DNA of 64,000 nt from Kocuria sp. TGY1127_2 (GTDB lineage: Bacteria; Actinomycetota; Actinomycetes; Actinomycetales; Micrococcaceae), in contig NZ_AP022834.1 in NCBI RefSeq assembly GCF_013394385.1, positions 2,604,001-2,668,000 on the forward strand, in the 5' to 3' direction. The notes under the pieces were generated by a model. The model made no database searches and was not told the DNA's origin. It saw nothing but the letters and a program-made list of their open reading frames with translations. Position numbers and translations under genes: made by a program. Shown piece after piece: positions 35,498 to 43,793 of the stretch (position 1 is the first letter of the stretch; each line of letters begins with the position of its first letter).

Positions 35498-35542
35498 GGA
35501 TGTTCCTCCTGTTATGGGTGTCAACGGGATGTGCGACGTCGG

Positions 35543-37054
35543 TCAGTTGCCGGTCGGCATGACAAAGCTGGCGCCTTCCTTGATGCCGGAGGGCCAGCGC
35601 TGGGTGACCGTCTTGGTCTTGGTGTAGAAGCGGAAAGCATCGGGGCCGTGCTGATTCAGATCACCGAAACCGGAGGCTTTCCACCCACCGAAGGTGTAGT
35701 ACGCGATCGGAACGGGAATCGGGACATTGACGCCGATCATCCCGACCTCGACCCGACGGGAGAATTCGCGGGCCGTATCGCCGTCGCGAGTGAAGATCGC
35801 TACTCCGTTGCCGTATTCGTGCTTGGTCGGAAGCTCCAAGGCTTCCTCGAAATCCGCGGCCCGAAGAACCGAAAGGACCGGCCCGAAGACCTCTTCCCGA
35901 TAGATGTTCATATCCGCAGTTACGCGGTCGAAGATTGTGGGGCCGACGAAGAATCCGCCGTCATGCCCTTGAACGTGTGCATTGCGTCCGTCGAGGATCA
36001 AGTTGGCGCCTTGTTCGACGCCCTCAGCGATCGCGTTCTCGACTCGCTCCTTCGCTGCAGCGGAGACCAGGGGCCCGAAGTCCGATGATTCCTCGAGGGA
36101 GGGGCCGACCCTGAGGTCGGCCGCACGTTCCTTGAGCTTCTCGATCAGTGCATCTGCGGTTTCCTCCCCCACGGGGACGGCAACGGAAACCGCCATGCAC
36201 CGCTCACCGGCCGAACCGAAAGCGGCACCGATCAAGGCGTCGGCGACCTGGTCCAGGTCCGCGTCCGGCATGATAATCATGTGGTTCTTGGCGCCTCCGA
36301 AGCACTGGGCGCGCTTTCCTGCTCGGGCGGCGTGTTCATAGATGCTTTGAGCGATGGGAGTCGAGCCCACGAACCCGACCGCTTTGATATCCGGGTGGTC
36401 GAGCAAGGCGTCCACTGATTCCTTGTCGCCGTTGACGACGTTGAAGATTCCGTCCGGGAGGCCTGCTTCCTTCCACAACCGCGCGAGAATCAGGGGAACG
36501 GATGGGTCGCGTTCGGACGGTTTGAGGATGAAAGCGTTTCCGGCCGCGATCGCCGGGCCACATTTCCACAAGGGGATCATCGCGGGGAAGTTGAAGGGGG
36601 TGATCCCGGCGACGACGCCGAGCGGCTGCCGCATCGAGTACACGTCGATTCCGGTTCCCACCGAATCGCTGAATTCGCCCTTGAGCAAGTGCGGCGCGCC
36701 CATCGCGAATTCGACGACGTCGAGTCCGCGCTGCAAGTCTCCGTGGGAATCCGGAACGGTCTTGCCGTGCTCTCGCGAGAGCGCCTCAGCGATCTCGTCG
36801 GCATGTTCGTTCGCGAGGTTGACGAACTTCCCCAGGACGCGAGCCCGACGCTGCGGGTTGGTTGCCGCCCAGCCCCGTTGTGCTTCCTTGGCGTTCCGGA
36901 CGGCGGCGTCGACCTCATCCGTCGATGCCAGCGGAACCTTGGCCGTGACTTGCCCCGTGCTGGGGTCGAAGACGTCCCCGAACCGTCCGGACTTTCCCGA
37001 AACGTCTTGACCGCCGATGTAGTGCGTTAGTTCCTTGACCCGCTCCTGCGCCAT
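35543..37054 (-). CDS. mmsA: Methylmalonate-semialdehyde dehydrogenase (CoA-acylating)
   Basis: A 503-residue aldehyde dehydrogenase converting (methyl)malonate semialdehyde to propionyl- or acetyl-CoA with NAD and CoA. The MMSDH subgroup pattern is clear: TPFNFPAMIPLWK, GFVGSTPIAQSIYEHA, KNHMIIMPDAD and the catalytic Cys in GSAGERCMAVS, with PIPVPIAYYTFGGWK near the end. GGAAGGAG precedes the ATG at 37054 at 11 nt. It is the first gene of the operon mmsA - hydrolase - mmsB - hydratase, a complete isobutyryl-CoA-to-propionyl-CoA route except for the initial dehydrogenase. Confidence 0.95.
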   Translation of the reverse strand: MAQERVKELTHYIGGQDVSGKSGRFGDVFDPSTGQVTAKVPLASTDEVDAAVRNAKEAQRGWAATNPQRRARVLGKFVNLANEHADEIAEALSREHGKTVPDSHGDLQRGLDVVEFAMGAPHLLKGEFSDSVGTGIDVYSMRQPLGVVAGITPFNFPAMIPLWKCGPAIAAGNAFILKPSERDPSVPLILARLWKEAGLPDGIFNVVNGDKESVDALLDHPDIKAVGFVGSTPIAQSIYEHAARAGKRAQCFGGAKNHMIIMPDADLDQVADALIGAAFGSAGERCMAVSVAVPVGEETADALIEKLKERAADLRVGPSLEESSDFGPLVSAAAKERVENAIAEGVEQGANLILDGRNAHVQGHDGGFFVGPTIFDRVTADMNIYREEVFGPVLSVLRAADFEEALELPTKHEYGNGVAIFTRDGDTAREFSRRVEVGMIGVNVPIPVPIAYYTFGGWKASGFGDLNQHGPDAFRFYTKTKTVTQRWPSGIKEGASFVMPTGN

Positions 37055-37176
37055 TACCGAGGGCTCCTTCCCGCAGGGACTGACCCCGCGTTCGGTTTGT
37101 GTTCTGAGTCACAGGCTATCGACCCGGCTCAGCTATTGCCAACGGGTCTGCGGCGCAGCTCGTAACATCGGCGTTG

Positions 37177-38121
37177 CTAAGCATTTCGATGCTTCTTCGA
37201 CTCGGCCGCAGCTTTCTTGCCCTTCTCGGCAATCTCGGCCCAATCGGAGTCGTCGAGCTCCGTGAGCGCGGAGAAGGTCGACGGTCCGGCGAGCATCTGA
37301 CCCCCGTCCATCGTGATGGTTTGGCCGGTGATGTAGTCGCATGCGCCTGACAACAGGAAGATGCCGAGGTTACCCATTTCTTCGACCGTGCCGGCTCGAC
37401 GGGCGGGCACGGACTCCAGATCGGTCATCGCACCTTGCCCGTCCTTGTTGGAGCTCAGAACGACCGAGGTGAATTCTGTTGGGATGGGGCCGGGCGCAAT
37501 GGCGTTGAGTCGGATACCGTACTTGGCCCACTCGACGGCCAGGGACATGGTCATCGCGTGGACGGCTGACTTCGCCATGGCCGAGGGCACCACGTATGCG
37601 GACCCCGTATAGACCCAGCTGACCAAAGTGGACAGGATATTGCCGGGAAGGTCCTGCTCGATCCACCGGCGTCCGACGGAGTGAGTCACGTTGTATGAGC
37701 CCTTCATGACCGTGTCGGTGATGGCTTGAAAACCGCGGGGGCTCAGGTCCTTGGTCTGCGCAATGAAGTTGCCTGCGGCATTGTTCATGGCACCGGTCAG
37801 CGGACCGTGCTGCTCCCAGATATAGCCGACGGCGGCGTCGACGGCTTCCGAATCACGCACATCGACGACTTGGTAATGCGCCGCACCCCCCGCAGCCCGG
37901 GCGGACTCCTCGATCTCGTGCGCGGTCTCGCGGAGGACGTTCTCCCGACGACCCCAGATGTGGACCGTGGCGCCATGTTCGGCGAAGTGGCGGGCCACGC
38001 CTTTGCCCAGACCGCTTCCGCCGCCCGTGACGAGAATGCTCTGTCCGGACAGGACGTCTGGGCGAAAAGGAGATTGCGGCGCTCCAGGGGAGGGATTGGT
38101 GCTACTGGGCTGTTCGGACAT
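37177..38121 (-). CDS. SDR-family oxidoreductase (2,4-dienoyl-CoA-reductase-like)
   Basis: A 314-residue short-chain dehydrogenase with TGGGSGLGKGVARHFAEHG, a NNAAGNF motif and the active-site region LVSWVYTGSAYVVPSAMAK, followed by GPIPTEF. Substitution of the usual Tyr-x-x-x-Lys spacing by a VVPSAMAK segment resembles peroxisomal/mitochondrial dienoyl-CoA reductases. It probably reduces unsaturated acyl-CoAs. GGAAGG lies before the ATG at 38121; an upstream extension to 38220 is not needed. It is 122 nt upstream of mmsA on the same strand. Confidence 0.87.
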   Translation of the reverse strand: MSEQPSSTNPSPGAPQSPFRPDVLSGQSILVTGGGSGLGKGVARHFAEHGATVHIWGRRENVLRETAHEIEESARAAGGAAHYQVVDVRDSEAVDAAVGYIWEQHGPLTGAMNNAAGNFIAQTKDLSPRGFQAITDTVMKGSYNVTHSVGRRWIEQDLPGNILSTLVSWVYTGSAYVVPSAMAKSAVHAMTMSLAVEWAKYGIRLNAIAPGPIPTEFTSVVLSSNKDGQGAMTDLESVPARRAGTVEEMGNLGIFLLSGACDYITGQTITMDGGQMLAGPSTFSALTELDDSDWAEIAEKGKKAAAESKKHRNA

Positions 38122-38228
38122 CGTATTGCCTTCCACAAGGGTCGAAGAGCCGGATATCGAATCCTTCCGGCCAAAAATTGTGCTCGTCATCACGCTAGCT
38201 TGGCTCAGCCCGCGCCCCAAACCCCGCC

Positions 38229-38254
38229 GCGGGGTGCTTCTATGGTTTTCGTCA
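38229..38254 (+). repeat. Dispersed short repeat, copy 1
   Basis: A 26-nt stretch containing GGGTGCTTCTATGG that recurs at 48372-48398 with two substitutions and one extra G. The flanks differ, so the similarity is confined to this segment. Confidence 0.55.
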
Positions 38255-38319
38255 GGCTTTCACGACGAGTTTCCTCGGATGTTTTCGGTTCATGCCGGCG
38301 CCCTTCCGTGGCCGAGGGC

Positions 38320-38385
38320 CGAGGTGGCGGATTTGCGCTCGCCTGGGGCAGAGTGGGGCCTCCGGGGCGCAGGTGCGCCACCTCG
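38320..38385. repeat. Two-part inverted repeat with CGCCACCTCG arms
   Basis: CGAGGTGGCG (38320-38329) pairs perfectly with CGCCACCTCG (38376-38385); after symmetrical 4-nt gaps TGCGC (38334-38338) pairs with GCGCA (38367-38371). The arms resemble those at 29077-29139. Confidence 0.6.
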
Positions 38386-38560
38386 CGGGGTGCCGTCGAC
38401 GTCGTGCGGACTCGGAGCGCCGTTGGGCAGGGATTACCGTCAACGCCGCGCCCCTTGCCGGGTGCGGCTGGGAGGGGTACCTGATTGAGAGGCGTTTCCC
38501 CGCGTCAGGGGGTAACCACCGCCTAACGCGGGGCTCTCCAAGCTTCCGACGCCAACCCGG

Positions 38561-38566
38561 TAGCCT
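38561..38566 (+). promoter_or_regulatory. Candidate -10 box of leaderless exoA promoter
   Basis: TAGCCT, 7 nt before the ATG at 38574. Confidence 0.45.
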
Positions 38567-38573
38567 GGTGAGC

Positions 38574-39380
38574 ATGAGAATTGCGACCTGGAATGTGAAC
38601 TCCATCCGTGCCCGCGCCGACCGAGTCGAGGCATGGTTGGACCGCTCCGACGCCGATGTCCTGGCAATTCAAGAGACGAAGGCCAAGGACGAGAACTTTC
38701 CTTTCAGCGTATTCGAGCGCCTGGGTTACGACGTCGCCCACTTCGGCCTGAACCAGTGGAACGGTGTCGCGATCGCCTCCCGCGTGGGCCTCGACGACGT
38801 CGAACGCACCTTCCCCGGTCAACCGGTATTCGGCAAACCTGGCAAGGAAGAGATCCAGGAGGCTCGAGCGATCGGGGCCACCTGTGGTGGCGTTCGCGTC
38901 TGGAGCCTCTACGTCCCCAACGGCCGCGGAATTGACGACCCGCACATGGCTTACAAGCTGGATTGGCTTAGGGTCCTCCGCGAGGACACCCAGAAGTGGC
39001 TCACGGATGATCCGGAGGCTCAGCTGGCCCTGGTGGGAGATTGGAACGTCGCACCCCAGGACGACGACGTCTGGGATATCGAGTTCTTCCGCAAGAACGG
39101 GATGACGCACGTGACCGAGCCCGAAAGGTCGGCATTCCACTCTTTTCTGGACGACGCCGGGCTGGTTGACGTCGCCCGCCCTTATACGCAGGGGGAGAAA
39201 GACTACACCTATTGGGACTACACCTCGTTGCGTTTTCCGAAGAACGAGGGCATGCGCATCGACTTCCAGCTCTACTCCCCCGCCCTGGCTAACCGCGTGA
39301 CGGGCGCAAGCTACGACCGTGAGGAGCGCAAAGGCAAAGGCGCCTCCGACCACCTGCCCGTGATCGTGGACGTGAAGTGA
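38574..39380 (+). CDS. xth: Exodeoxyribonuclease III / AP endonuclease
   Basis: A 268-residue Mg-dependent DNA repair nuclease cleaving at abasic sites and degrading 3' ends. The family motifs appear in order: WNVNSIRAR, LAIQETKAKDENFP, NGVAIAS, LYVPNGR, GDWNVAPQDDDVWD, and the catalytic GASDHLPVI at the C-terminus with MRIDFQLYSP before it. The length is typical. The frame is open far upstream, but MRIATWNVNS at 38574 is the family start; it lacks a Shine-Dalgarno and has TAGCCT 7 nt upstream. Confidence 0.95.
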   Translation: MRIATWNVNSIRARADRVEAWLDRSDADVLAIQETKAKDENFPFSVFERLGYDVAHFGLNQWNGVAIASRVGLDDVERTFPGQPVFGKPGKEEIQEARAIGATCGGVRVWSLYVPNGRGIDDPHMAYKLDWLRVLREDTQKWLTDDPEAQLALVGDWNVAPQDDDVWDIEFFRKNGMTHVTEPERSAFHSFLDDAGLVDVARPYTQGEKDYTYWDYTSLRFPKNEGMRIDFQLYSPALANRVTGASYDREERKGKGASDHLPVIVDVK

Positions 39381-39430
39381 ATCAACCGTGAGACCGGCCG
39401 GGGGCTGGCCGCGTTCCACGGTTAACGCAA

Positions 39431-39464
39431 AGGACCCCTTCACCGCGTGCGGCGAAGGGGTCCT
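39431..39464. terminator. Bidirectional terminator
   Basis: AGGACCCCTTC (39431-39441) pairs perfectly with GAAGGGGTCCT (39454-39464) between the convergent exoA and lipoprotein genes. Confidence 0.88.
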
Positions 39465-39494
39465 GCGCGAGTTTCTTATCCTCAGCGCCCCAAC

Positions 39495-40145
39495 TTACTG
39501 CCCAACGGGGTACTGAATACCGGCCATCGGGTCGTAACCGTCGGCGAGTTCACCGAGCCCGTTGGAGGCACAGTAGGACTTCACCAGCTGGTCGGTCGAG
39601 ACGTCGTAAGGTTCGGAAGATGTCCAATCGATGGTGCACTGCCCGCCTGTGTTCCAGTAGCCCTCCAGCTGAGCAGCCGCGGCGGCATCGCCTGCACCGC
39701 TCGCTCCGGCCTGGTCGCCACCGGCAGCCGCGCCGTCACCGGCTTCTCCCGTGGAACCGGCGGCACCCTGGCCGCCATTGGCTCCGTCGGTGCCTTCACT
39801 ACCACTGGCACCGTTGGCGCCCTCACCATTCTGACCGCCGTTGGTTCCATCGGCACCTTCCGCGCCATTGGCACCCTGACTGCCGTTGGCTCCATCGCCA
39901 TTAGCGCCGGAGTTCCCGTTCGCACTGTCGCCGCCGTTGGCACCCGCGGCGCCGTTAGCGCCTTCACTAGATGACGCCTCGCCCGAGCCGCCCGACGACG
40001 AGGCCGAACTTGAGCTGCCTCCCGAACTTGACGAGGAAGCCGAGGCCGAACCCGATGCATCGGAACTACCATTATCGTCCTGGCCGCATCCGGCCAGAGC
40101 CAGAGCGAAGACTGCTGCAGTCAACGTCAGAACACGAGCTTTCAT
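39495..40145 (-). CDS. Lipoprotein with collagen-like Gly-X-Y repeats
   Basis: A 216-residue exported lipoprotein of unknown function. The signal peptide ends in the lipobox LALAGC with the lipidated Cys near residue 20, followed by a Ser/Gly linker. Residues about 52-150 are a low-complexity array with Gly at nearly every third position (units such as GAN, GAA, ANG, TNG, GEG) and no proline. The C-terminal 55 residues form a small domain with two Cys (GGQCTIDW and KSYCASNG). Function is not known; surface display or an elastic spacer is conceivable. AAGGAGAG precedes the ATG at 40145. Confidence 0.75.
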   Translation of the reverse strand: MKARVLTLTAAVFALALAGCGQDDNGSSDASGSASASSSSSGGSSSSASSSGGSGEASSSEGANGAAGANGGDSANGNSGANGDGANGSQGANGAEGADGTNGGQNGEGANGASGSEGTDGANGGQGAAGSTGEAGDGAAAGGDQAGASGAGDAAAAAQLEGYWNTGGQCTIDWTSSEPYDVSTDQLVKSYCASNGLGELADGYDPMAGIQYPVGQ

Positions 40146-40481
40146 TGGACTCTCCTTATGTGTCTTGGCTAACACTTGAGTATAAACAAACAGAAGAACA
40201 ATTGTCTCGCAATATTTTCATCGAATTTTGCGAATTATGAAGACCTCGCGCTTACTCGACAGTTTTTACAATCTCAGGCGGTCAATAATGGTTAGAAGGG
40301 CTATCTGTCAATAGAATTTCCCTTGAGGTTTCAGCGCACAAGTTTGGTCCCACACCCTCACCGGAAGAACTAGCGTTACCCCTGAGGGGCAACGGTTACG
40401 AACTTGCCTTGACTCGCATCGCTCCTTTCGAATCAGTCGGGACACCCTGGTTTATTGGGTTCTCGGCGGTAGGGTGCTGGT
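40146..40481. other. AT-richer divergent intergenic region
   Basis: No gene seen. On the reverse strand TATACT (40179-40184) is a good -10 box for the lipoprotein gene, giving a leader of about 27 nt with a Shine-Dalgarno. On the forward strand the methyltransferase promoter lies at the right edge. Confidence 0.5.
40470..40475 (+). promoter_or_regulatory. Candidate -10 box of a leaderless promoter
   Basis: TAGGGT, 6 nt before the methyltransferase ATG at 40482. Confidence 0.45.
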
Positions 40482-41306
40482 ATGTCTGAAGCCTCGGAGA
40501 GCCCCATATCGCGCTACAGCCACGGACACCATCGAAGCGTGATGAATTCCCATTCGACGCGCACGGCAGAAAACAGCTGTGCATACTTTCTGGGTCGAGT
40601 AGCCGAGGGAGACAAGATCCTGGACATCGGGTGCGGGCCCGGTACGATCACGCTGGGACTCGCTAAACGCGCGGGAGCCTCAGGAGCAGTGGTCGGCGTG
40701 GACTTTTCTCCAGACGCCATCGCGCTGGCAAAGAGCAACGCGAATTCGGCTGGTCAGGAAAACGTCCGTTTCGTGGAGGGAGATCTCTACGCGCTCGACG
40801 TGGAGCCGGCGAGCTTCGACATCGTGCACGCTCATCAAGTGCTCCAGCATCTTTCAGACCCGGTGGAAGCTTTACGCGGCATGGCTCGTTACTGCAAACC
40901 AGGAGGGCTCATTGCAGTCCGGGACGCTGACTACCACGCCATGACCTGGCATCCCAGATTCCCGGGAATGGACCGCTGGCTGTCCGTCTACACCGCGGAT
41001 GCCCGCTCGCGCAGCGCGGAGCCGGACGCTGGGCGGAATCTCCGTGCGTGGGCGAATGCTGCCGGGCTGGCGCCGGTTGCGGTGACCTCGTCGACGTGGA
41101 CGTACGGAACTGCGGAATCCGCAGCATGGTGGGGCACCAGCCAAGCAGACCGTGTTCGCAACTCACGGTTTGCCGCCCATGCAGCCGAAAAAGGATTGAC
41201 CCCTCAGGACATCGAAGGTATTGCCCAGGATTGGGAGAGCTGGGGCAACCACCCGGATGCTTGGTTCTGCATGGTCCACGGCGAAGTTCTCGCCACGGTC
41301 GAGTGA
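40482..41306 (+). CDS. Class I SAM-dependent methyltransferase (UbiE/Methyltransf_11 type)
   Basis: A 274-residue cytosolic methyltransferase. The SAM-binding motif I is LDIGCGPGTITLGLA (about residues 47-61), with the acidic residue of motif II in VVGVDFSPDAI, EGDLYALD, and motif post-I FDIVHAHQVLQHLSDP; KPGGLIAVRD marks the fifth strand. Substrate unknown; small-molecule methylation is most likely. No Shine-Dalgarno; TAGGGT lies 6 nt upstream. The gene is at the left edge of the accessory block. Confidence 0.88.
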   Translation: MSEASESPISRYSHGHHRSVMNSHSTRTAENSCAYFLGRVAEGDKILDIGCGPGTITLGLAKRAGASGAVVGVDFSPDAIALAKSNANSAGQENVRFVEGDLYALDVEPASFDIVHAHQVLQHLSDPVEALRGMARYCKPGGLIAVRDADYHAMTWHPRFPGMDRWLSVYTADARSRSAEPDAGRNLRAWANAAGLAPVAVTSSTWTYGTAESAAWWGTSQADRVRNSRFAAHAAEKGLTPQDIEGIAQDWESWGNHPDAWFCMVHGEVLATVE

Positions 41307-41362
41307 TCTCCAGGGCCCACTTGGACCCTAGTTAATTCTTTCGGCCATGGTTCGTTGTTCTG

Positions 41363-42220
41363 TCACTTGCCGCTGTAGACGGGGAACACGGCGTTCTCCC
41401 CGTAGTCCTTCTCGTCCAAGGTGCGCAACGCGTCCATGTCCTCCTCGCTGATTGCGAAGTCGACCTGCGCGTTGGAGCGCATATGGTCGGGGTTCGCGGT
41501 CTTGGGCAACGATACGGTGCCGAGCTGAAGCGTGTAGCGGATGCACAGCTGAGGAACCGACACCCCGTATTTCTCCGCGATCGCGGCGACTTCCTTGTTC
41601 TTCAGAATCTCGCCGTGCGCGATGGGTGAGTACGCTTCAACGAAGATGGCCTTGCTTTCGCAGTAGGCGATGAGCTCGGAGGGGGTGTTACCGGTGTGGA
41701 CGAGGATCTGGTTCACGTGCGGTGCAACCGTGCCGTTGTCGAGGATGTTGTCGAGGTCTTCCTGCAGGAAGTTTGACACCCCGATGGAGCGGATCTTGCC
41801 CGCCTGGTGTGCCTCCTCCAGGGCTCTCCATGCCTGTCGGTTGCCCTCTGCGTAGTCACCACCTCGGAAGTCGTCCCACGGCTGCGGAGCGTGGATCAGC
41901 ATGAGATCGATGTACCCGATGTCGAGCTTCCCCAGCGACTCGTCGATCGCGGCGACCGCCTCGTCGTAATCCTTGATCTCCGCGGCCAGCTTTGTGGACA
42001 CAAACAGGTCCTCTCGGCTCACTCCGCAGTTGCGTACGCCGTCGCCGACCCCTTGTTCATTGCCGTAAGCCTGGGCGGTGTCGATGTTGCGGTACCCGAT
42101 CCCGACGGCATCGCGCACGGCCTGTGCCGCCTGATCGTCGTTGATGAACCATGTGCCCAGACCCAGCTTCGGGATCTCGACGCCGTTGGACAGAGTATAG
42201 GTTTCATTCAGGATGCTCAT
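41363..42220 (-). CDS. Aldo/keto reductase
   Basis: A 285-residue NADPH-dependent carbonyl reductase of the AKR5/2,5-diketo-gluconate reductase type. The catalytic tetrad is visible as Asp and Tyr in IDTAQAYGNEQGVG, Lys in VSTKL and His in LMLIHAP; the cofactor region IGVSNF and the C-terminal LPKTANPDHMRSNAQV match. AAGGAA precedes the ATG at 42220. It is 3 nt downstream of the cupin gene and presumably in the same transcript. Confidence 0.92.
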   Translation of the reverse strand: MSILNETYTLSNGVEIPKLGLGTWFINDDQAAQAVRDAVGIGYRNIDTAQAYGNEQGVGDGVRNCGVSREDLFVSTKLAAEIKDYDEAVAAIDESLGKLDIGYIDLMLIHAPQPWDDFRGGDYAEGNRQAWRALEEAHQAGKIRSIGVSNFLQEDLDNILDNGTVAPHVNQILVHTGNTPSELIAYCESKAIFVEAYSPIAHGEILKNKEVAAIAEKYGVSVPQLCIRYTLQLGTVSLPKTANPDHMRSNAQVDFAISEEDMDALRTLDEKDYGENAVFPVYSGK

Positions 42221-42223
42221 GCT

Positions 42224-42652
42224 TTACTTCCTTGTCTTCGGCAGTTCGTCGTACATCTGGTCGTTGACCGGTTCGAGCCATTCATTACTGACATTCTCGC
42301 CCGGGGTGATGAAAGCGACGTGGGAAAACCACGAGTCGGCCTTCGCCCCGTGCCAGTGCTTCGTACCGGCCGGGACACGAATTGCCTTTCCCGGCTCCAA
42401 GCTGACAGGATCCTCACCCTCGGCCTGGTACCAGCCGCTGCCGGCGGTGCAGAGCAGGATCTGGTCACCCCCGCCTGCGGTGCCATGGTGGATGTGCCAG
42501 TTATTACGGCAGCCCGGCTCGAAAGAGACGTTGTTGACGGGAACGCTCCCGCCGGTCAGCGGGGCGAGGTAACTCTGCCCGATGAAGTACTGCGCGAGGG
42601 CATCGTTCTTCTCACCGAGCGGGAAGATCTGGTCGAATTCGTTGTTGTTCAT
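42224..42652 (-). CDS. Cupin-domain protein
   Basis: A 142-residue single-cupin protein. Metal-binding motif 1 reads GCRNNWHIHHGTAGGGDQIL (two His in HIHH) and motif 2 is PAGTKHWHG. Such small cupins often lie beside aldo/keto reductases and carboxymuconolactone-decarboxylase-like genes; the reaction is not predictable. AAGGAA lies 6 nt before the ATG at 42652. It sits between the XRE regulator and the aldo/keto reductase. Confidence 0.85.
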   Translation of the reverse strand: MNNNEFDQIFPLGEKNDALAQYFIGQSYLAPLTGGSVPVNNVSFEPGCRNNWHIHHGTAGGGDQILLCTAGSGWYQAEGEDPVSLEPGKAIRVPAGTKHWHGAKADSWFSHVAFITPGENVSNEWLEPVNDQMYDELPKTRK

Positions 42653-42747
42653 GCTGATTCCTTCGTTTCGTGGTTGATGATGCGGAGGGGCCAGATTCTG
42701 TCGCCTTCCGTGACCTCGTCGGACCGCAGGTCGAAACCGTGTGAGCT

Positions 42748-43629
42748 TCAGCCCGATCCGGTGGTGCGGCCTTCCTCTTGCTCCGTCGTCTCGCCGGCGG
42801 CCCCGGAGGCCAAGAAGCGCAGGGCCTCGTGAGTGGCGCTCTCCGGCGGGGCCGTCCAGACGACGAGCTGCTGCTCGGCGTCGTGCGCTTCGACGAGGGT
42901 GTCCCAGTCGAGCACCAGTTCGCCGACCGTCGCATGGTTGAGCGTCTTGGTGCCGATGGTGAGGCTCTTGACCGTGCGACCGGCCCACCACTGACTGAAC
43001 TGGGAATCCTGCACGGAGAGCTCTCCGACCAGTGAGCTCAATCGCGGGTCGTCGGGGTATTTCGCGGCCTCCATGCGCAGCTGCGCGACCGCCGTCTGGG
43101 CGACGCTTTCCCAATCGGCGTAGAGAGCACGCATCACCGGGTCTGTGAACAAGATGCGTACGTAGTTGCGGTGCTTCTGCGGGATCTTCCCGAAGTCGAC
43201 CATCATCGCGGCCGCCAGGTCGTTCCACGCGAGAATGTCCATGCGTCTACCCATCACGATCGCCGGCGTCGCCATCAGATCACCGAGCAGACGCCGTAGC
43301 TGTGGTTGGACCTTCTGCACGGTCCTGCGCGGAGCCCGGTTGGAGGGCTTCCCCGCGAGACTGACCAGGTACCGCCGCTGGTCGTCGTCCATCTGCAGAA
43401 CCTCAGCGAGGGTGTTCAGCACGGGAGCGGAGACCTTGATGCGGCCCTGCTCGATGCGCGTGTAATAGTCGGGGCTGATCGAAGCTAGCTGCGCCACTTC
43501 CTCACGACGTAGGCCGACCACACGCCGAGTACCGGAGCCCTCCGGGAGCCCGGCGTCGCGGGGCGTGAGCTCACCGCGTCTCGTCTTGAGGAACGTGCCG
43601 AGCTCGTTCATCTTCGTATCACCAGCCAT
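42748..43629 (-). CDS. XRE-family regulator with MmyB-like ligand-binding domain
   Basis: A 293-residue transcription factor. The N-terminal HTH (about residues 8-75) contains GLRREEVAQLASISPDYYTRIEQG; the C-terminal part (RRMDILAWNDLAAAM, YVRILFTDPVMRALYADWE, FSQWWAGRTV, HATVGELVLDWDTL) is the MmyB-like domain, thought to bind a small hydrophobic ligand. Such regulators usually control a divergently transcribed oxidoreductase, as here (43794). AAGGAT lies 6 nt before the ATG at 43629. The downstream cupin and aldo/keto reductase are probably co-regulated. Confidence 0.9.
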   Translation of the reverse strand: MAGDTKMNELGTFLKTRRGELTPRDAGLPEGSGTRRVVGLRREEVAQLASISPDYYTRIEQGRIKVSAPVLNTLAEVLQMDDDQRRYLVSLAGKPSNRAPRRTVQKVQPQLRRLLGDLMATPAIVMGRRMDILAWNDLAAAMMVDFGKIPQKHRNYVRILFTDPVMRALYADWESVAQTAVAQLRMEAAKYPDDPRLSSLVGELSVQDSQFSQWWAGRTVKSLTIGTKTLNHATVGELVLDWDTLVEAHDAEQQLVVWTAPPESATHEALRFLASGAAGETTEQEEGRTTGSG

Positions 43630-43793
43630 GCCCACATCCTTCCACCGTCCCTGCCTGAGGTGGGAGGGAGGAAAACATCCCTGGATGATTTCTTCCGTTG
43701 TCGAAGCGGGGTGATCGGCGGGATGCTGGGCGCAACGGCCGTGATTCGGGATCAGGTTCACGGCCATGCCGACATCGAAGGAGAAACGCAGGG

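Larger units (their letters stand above)
38122..38573. other. Long divergent intergenic region with repeats
   Basis: No gene is supported in these 452 bp between the SDR and exoA. It holds a 26-nt stretch shared with 48372-48398 and a large two-part inverted repeat (38320-38385), described separately, plus CCGCG/CGCGG-rich sequence near 38500-38530. Confidence 0.6.

Noticed and set aside
39447-39974. Forward 175-codon frame with Gly-Thr repeats
   Set aside because: Mirror of the repetitive lipoprotein coding sequence; the reverse frame has signal peptide, lipobox and ribosome-binding site.
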